Source: Streptomyces viridochromogenes
Lineage (GTDB): Bacteria > Actinomycetota > Actinomycetes > Streptomycetales > Streptomycetaceae
Direction: 5' to 3'
Assembly: GCF_001270495.1 (NCBI RefSeq)
Contig: NZ_LGUR01000010.1
Coordinates: 1 to 18,552, forward strand
Length of the DNA: 18,552 nt
Positions 15,615 through 18,552 of the stretch are shown here, in pieces. The notes under the pieces were generated by a model. The model ran no database searches and was not told where the DNA came from. It was given only the letters and a program-made list of their open reading frames with translations. The position numbers and the translations under genes were made by a program. How positions within the stretch are numbered: the first letter of the stretch is position 1; each line of letters begins with the position of its first letter.

Positions 15615-15821
15615 GGGTGTGCTCCTTCGGACAGGAGGAAAGAGGACTGCGGACACCTGCCTGGTGTCGTCCGCGGGGTGTTCGCCGCGCGGTCGGCGGT
15701 CCTGCGGCTCTCTGCCCGAGAGCGTCCCTGTGGGGGAGCCATGGCTCTGGCCCAGGGTGGCCTGTTTCAGAGTAGCGGGTGTCGGAGCGTCCGTTCCCTC
15801 GGCTGTCTGGTGCATGCTCAT

Positions 15822-16199
15822 GAGCAGCCCTTCTCCTCAGGTGCTGGTGTCGGTCGGGCGGCGCTGGGGGCCGGCCCGTCGTGCTCGTGTGTCGCGTCCT
15901 GCATCTGCGTCTTCACCCCTTGGGGCGCGGGCCCAGGCCCCGGACAGGAACCCGGACGAGGAAATTCCGCGGGCAGGAAAAGGTCCGGCCCACACAGCCC
16001 GGACCTCGCCTGACCAGGCTGGGCCTGGGGTTAGTTCAGCGCAGCGGCGCCCTCAGGCCAGCACAGCGCGAAGAAGCTTCGATGCTGCTGCACCAGCAGC
16101 TGGTTTCAGCGATATACAGCACTTTTTACGCAAGCTCACTGGACTTCACGCGATTTCACTTACTCGCCTCTATCCTGAACTCCCTGACGGGAGGGCGCG
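15822..16199. other. Leader/intergenic region before the WD40 gene
   Basis: No convincing reading frame lies here on either strand. CTGCTG-CAC-CAGCAG near 16083-16097 is a small palindrome. The last 60 bases are AT-richer and include CTTCACGCGATTTCACTTAC, a possible operator or promoter region. Just before the next gene, CTCCC (16180-16184) can pair with GGGAG (16189-16193), which is part of its ribosome-binding site. Confidence 0.4.
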
Positions 16200-17591
16200 A
16201 TGGAGCGGCAGCCAGGGAACAGTTCGCCTGAACGCGGCTCGTATGAGGCGGAGTTGCAAGCGTCGGCCGCCGAGCTGCGCAGCTTGAGGAACAGGCTGTC
16301 CACTCCATCGACGCTGGGGCAGATAGCGGACCGAGCTGGCGCTTCCCCATCCGCTGTCAGCCAAGTACTGAGCGCGAAGATCCATCCCAGCCAGAATCTC
16401 TACATGGCTCTGGTTCGCGTGCTGCTGACCTACGACTCCGGCTCTCGTGCCCCGCAGAACCATCCGGAGCTTCAGCGCTGGCGCGATCGCTGGCGTCGTG
16501 TGCAGGAGCTCAAGGAGCGGCACAAGATCGACTCCCGCTCCCCGAGGAGAGCCTCCAACCCGACGGAGCCCGTCACCGCACATGGACTCGCCGAACAAGT
16601 CGTTGTTGCCGCGATGCGCCGTGGCGAGCGAGTCCAGATGTTCCCCATGGCAGATGATCTCGAGGGCGTCTGGGACGTGGACTTCTCACCAGACGGTCGG
16701 CTGTTGGCCACCGCCCATGGCCTTCGGACCGTTCAACTCTGGGACACCATCGCTCAGCGCCGCGCGGGCCAGGCACTCGTAGGCGGACACATTGAGCAGG
16801 TACAGACGGTCCGGTTCTCCCCCAACGGCGAGCTGCTGGCGAGCGGCAGCCACGACGGACGGATCATGCTGTGGGACGTCTCCACGGGACGCAGCCTCTG
16901 CCACCCCCTCGCTGTCAGTTCAGGCAGGGCCTGGAGTATCGCGTTCTCCCCTGACAGCCGACTCCTCCTCGGTGCCGGACGTACCGTGCGCGTCTGGGAT
17001 ATCACCGACCCCGAGCAGCCTGAAGGCGTGGCGAAAATCGGAGCGAACCTCAGCGCTGGCATCGCGGTGTCCTCCAAGGGACTCCTTGTTACTGGACACA
17101 CCGACGGGGCAGCTCAGGTATGGAACCTGGAAACACTTGAGAAGGATGGGACTCCCCTTCGCGGTCACACCGGAGAAGTCACGGCGCTCGCCTTCTCACC
17201 CGATGGCAACGTGCTTGCCACAGCGAGCCGAGCAGTACAGCTGTGGGACATGGACTCGCGCGCCATGTCTGGTGAGCCCCTCACCGACACCGACGGCCTG
17301 ATCCACACACTTTCCTTCTCTCCTGACAGCCAACTGCTCACGGCTGTTGCTCATCCAGACGCGGAGGATCCGCGCGTTGATGATGAGGAAGATGACAGCG
17401 AAGAGACGCTCGATCCCGCCGCTGCCGCCCATGTGTGGCAGACATCCTCATGGAAAGCAGCCTGCGCTCCTCTAACCGGCCATGCCGGGATGATCTGGGG
17501 TGCCGGCTTCTCCCCTGATAGCCGCCTTTACGCAACGGGTGGCGCGGACGGCCTCCTCCGGCTGTGGATCCTGCCAACGCCTCGTACCTAG
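16200..17591 (+). CDS. HTH-WD40 seven-blade beta-propeller protein, frameshifted near C-terminus
   Basis: The ATG follows GGGAGGG. Residues about 37-62 (STLGQIADRAGASPSAVSQV) are an HTH of the XRE-like type that opens many actinobacterial nSTAND-WD40 proteins; no P-loop follows, only a charged linker to about 148. Seven WD repeats then occur, recognisable by FSPDG- or FSPDS-like loops and closing WD-type strands (VQLWD, IMLWD, VRVWD, AQVWN, VQLWD, AHVWQ, LRLW). They can close one propeller, a scaffold for protein binding. The sixth repeat holds an acidic insert, EDPRVDDEEDDSEETLD. At 17566 the frame reads LRLWILPTPRT and stops at 17591. Adding one G would give LRLWDPANASYLATAEAADW, ending at 17644 (481 residues), with the expected WD restored. 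Confidence 0.88.
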   Translation: MERQPGNSSPERGSYEAELQASAAELRSLRNRLSTPSTLGQIADRAGASPSAVSQVLSAKIHPSQNLYMALVRVLLTYDSGSRAPQNHPELQRWRDRWRRVQELKERHKIDSRSPRRASNPTEPVTAHGLAEQVVVAAMRRGERVQMFPMADDLEGVWDVDFSPDGRLLATAHGLRTVQLWDTIAQRRAGQALVGGHIEQVQTVRFSPNGELLASGSHDGRIMLWDVSTGRSLCHPLAVSSGRAWSIAFSPDSRLLLGAGRTVRVWDITDPEQPEGVAKIGANLSAGIAVSSKGLLVTGHTDGAAQVWNLETLEKDGTPLRGHTGEVTALAFSPDGNVLATASRAVQLWDMDSRAMSGEPLTDTDGLIHTLSFSPDSQLLTAVAHPDAEDPRVDDEEDDSEETLDPAAAAHVWQTSSWKAACAPLTGHAGMIWGAGFSPDSRLYATGGADGLLRLWILPTPRT

Positions 17592-17657
17592 CTACCGCAG
17601 AAGCCGCCGATTGGCTCACCGCCATGGCGGCCGGGGAGATCTGACCCGCGTCCGGAC

Positions 17658-17700
17658 ACACCAGGGCCCCGGGGGAGAAGACATCCCCGGGGCCCGGTGT
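17658..17700 (+). terminator. Strong terminator hairpin after the WD40 gene
   Basis: ACACC-A-GGGCCCCGGGG (17658-17674) pairs with CCCCGGGGCCCGGTGT (17685-17700), 16 pairs with a single bulged A and a 10-base loop. It starts 14 bases after the corrected stop at 17644, which supports that stop as the true 3' end. Confidence 0.85.
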
Positions 17701-17855
17701 ATGGAGTCGAGCACCGCACGGAATGGGCCGGCGCCCAGCAAGTGCGTGCCGCCGCCCGCGACTTCCGCCGCACCGTCCTCGGCCTCGCACCGGTGGGGAG
17801 ACAGGGGAGCGGGCCGGGGGCCAGGATGGGGGTGGAGATCACGAAGGGGGCGGGC

Positions 17856-18377
17856 GTGCAGCTGACCATCGACACGCAGACCGACACGTACGAGCAGGCG
17901 ATCGCAGCGGTGCAGGCGGCGTACGGACTCAACCCCGCCGCCGTGGCGAGCGGTTGGCCGGACGCCCCCGAGCTGGCGTCCCGGCCGGGCCCGGAGACCC
18001 TGAGCGGTGACGTCCTGTGGGAGGACTGGACGGACCGGATGCTGTTCGACACCCTTGCCTCCGTGCTGCCCGGCGCCCGCGCTGTCTTGCGCCGCCTGGT
18101 CGAACTGGGCGGCACGGCCTCGTACGACGAGATACAGGAGCACTTCGCCGACCACCCCACGACGCCGATCCCGCAGAACAGGATCGGTGGGACGCTCACC
18201 AGCATCCGCGCGGTACGGCAAAGGATCGGCCCGGACAACCGGTCCAAACTCCTGGAGCTGGACGACCGCCGGCGGATCTACCGGATCGAACCCGCCCTCA
18301 TGGAGGGCCTCAAGCGGGCGTACGACCTCGCCGACGCCCGTCCCGACCTGTTGCGCCAGGAGCCGGCCAGTCCATGA
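17856..18377 (+). CDS. Hypothetical protein with probable winged-helix C-terminus, 173 aa
   Basis: I prefer the GTG at 17856, with AAGGGGG 6 bases upstream; an ATG at 17826 adds 10 residues, and an earlier ATG lies inside the terminator. The N-terminus reads MQLTIDTQTDTYEQAIAAVQ. From about residue 65 comes LWEDWTDRMLFDTLASVLPG, then a helix-strand pattern, LRRLVELGGTASYDEIQEHF and NRIGGTLTSIRAVRQRIG, with a wing-like KLLELDDRRRIYRI. That resembles a winged HTH, so a DNA-binding role is an inference. No named family is recognised. Confidence 0.7.
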   Translation: MQLTIDTQTDTYEQAIAAVQAAYGLNPAAVASGWPDAPELASRPGPETLSGDVLWEDWTDRMLFDTLASVLPGARAVLRRLVELGGTASYDEIQEHFADHPTTPIPQNRIGGTLTSIRAVRQRIGPDNRSKLLELDDRRRIYRIEPALMEGLKRAYDLADARPDLLRQEPASP

Positions 18378-18431
18378 ACACCAGGGCTGCCACCCATCAC
18401 GGTGCCACGCCAAGCTCTCTGCCCCCCATTC

Positions 18432-18552
18432 TCATTGTCGGGGCCGGGTTCTACGCTCGGCGGGCGCGCGGACGAGGACGAACAGTGCCGTGCACGTCCA
18501 GCAGATCCGGTCGCCGCTGAACCGAGCTTCCCTCCGAGTCCGTCTGGCGCAA
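18432..18552 (-). CDS. Possible C-terminus of a gene entering from the right edge
   Basis: The minus-strand frame is open from the window edge to the TGA at 18434-18432 and reads FSGDRICWTCTALFVLVRAP, then AERRTRPRQ. A CxxC pair and a short hydrophobic stretch look coding, but 39 residues is too little to be sure. No family is recognised. Confidence 0.25.
   Translation of the reverse strand, partial: CARRTRREARFSGDRICWTCTALFVLVRAPAERRTRPRQ

Noticed and set aside
15348..16287. Continuation of the 15052 frame to 16287
   Set aside because: It runs antisense through a gene with a strong ribosome-binding site and membrane helix, then into the WD40 start; composition becomes Arg/Ser-rich.
17588..18413. 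Two long minus-strand frames over the 17856 gene
   Set aside because: They cross the strong terminator and lie antisense to a better-composed gene with a ribosome-binding site.

Overview
The window looks like an accessory island from a Streptomyces-type actinomycete. GC is high throughout, GTG and TTG starts are common, and several small proteins (DUF6233-like, a haloed set of Streptomyces-type hypotheticals) fit that group. The genus is an inference; there is no rRNA or core marker here. No tRNA, rRNA, CRISPR array or canonical insertion sequence was seen.

Layout. (1) 1-2248, minus strand: a STAND/NLR-type NB-ARC-TPR ATPase that runs off the left edge, preceded by a 157-residue helical protein. 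Both proteins carry the same short Gly/Asn-rich segment around ADHGS, at the C-terminus of the small protein and the N-terminus of the ATPase. This is the arrangement described for bacterial amyloid-signalling (Bell/BASS) effector-NLR pairs. (2) 2409-6780, minus strand: a Tn554-like recombinase trio. It has a 383-residue TnpA-like tyrosine recombinase, a large zinc-knuckle TnpB-like recombinase broken by a one-base deletion at its first catalytic arginine box, and a DUF6262/TnpC-like HTH-coiled-coil protein. An orphan reading-frame remnant and a nested-palindrome structure lie just downstream. (3) 7101-7403, plus strand: a single unknown gene between the two recombinase modules. Related 42-43 base elements lie about 110 bases upstream of its start and 86 bases downstream of its stop. 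(4) 7553-11780, minus strand: a second, unrelated-looking recombinase operon. It holds two tyrosine recombinases with complete active sites and, in the slot where TnpC would be, a CYTH-domain (triphosphate tunnel) protein. An 18-base palindrome sits directly before the operon's ribosome-binding site. (5) 12073-15614: small hypothetical genes on both strands with clear terminator-like hairpins. They include a frameshifted DUF6233-like gene, a 58-residue membrane peptide and a Cys-rich small protein. (6) 15615-18552: a long leader, an HTH-WD40 seven-blade propeller protein, a strong terminator, and a protein with a probable winged-helix C-terminus.

How it fits together. The two recombinase operons are probably the mobility functions of one composite or two nested elements. 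The NLR pair, the WD40 regulator and the small genes are probably cargo or neighbours; the pair is a plausible anti-phage or regulated-cell-death module. Three genes are broken by what reads as the loss of one base from a run of G or C (about 4156, 13066-13070, 17566). This could mean real decay or systematic sequencing undercalls, and it should be settled before any of them is treated as a pseudogene.
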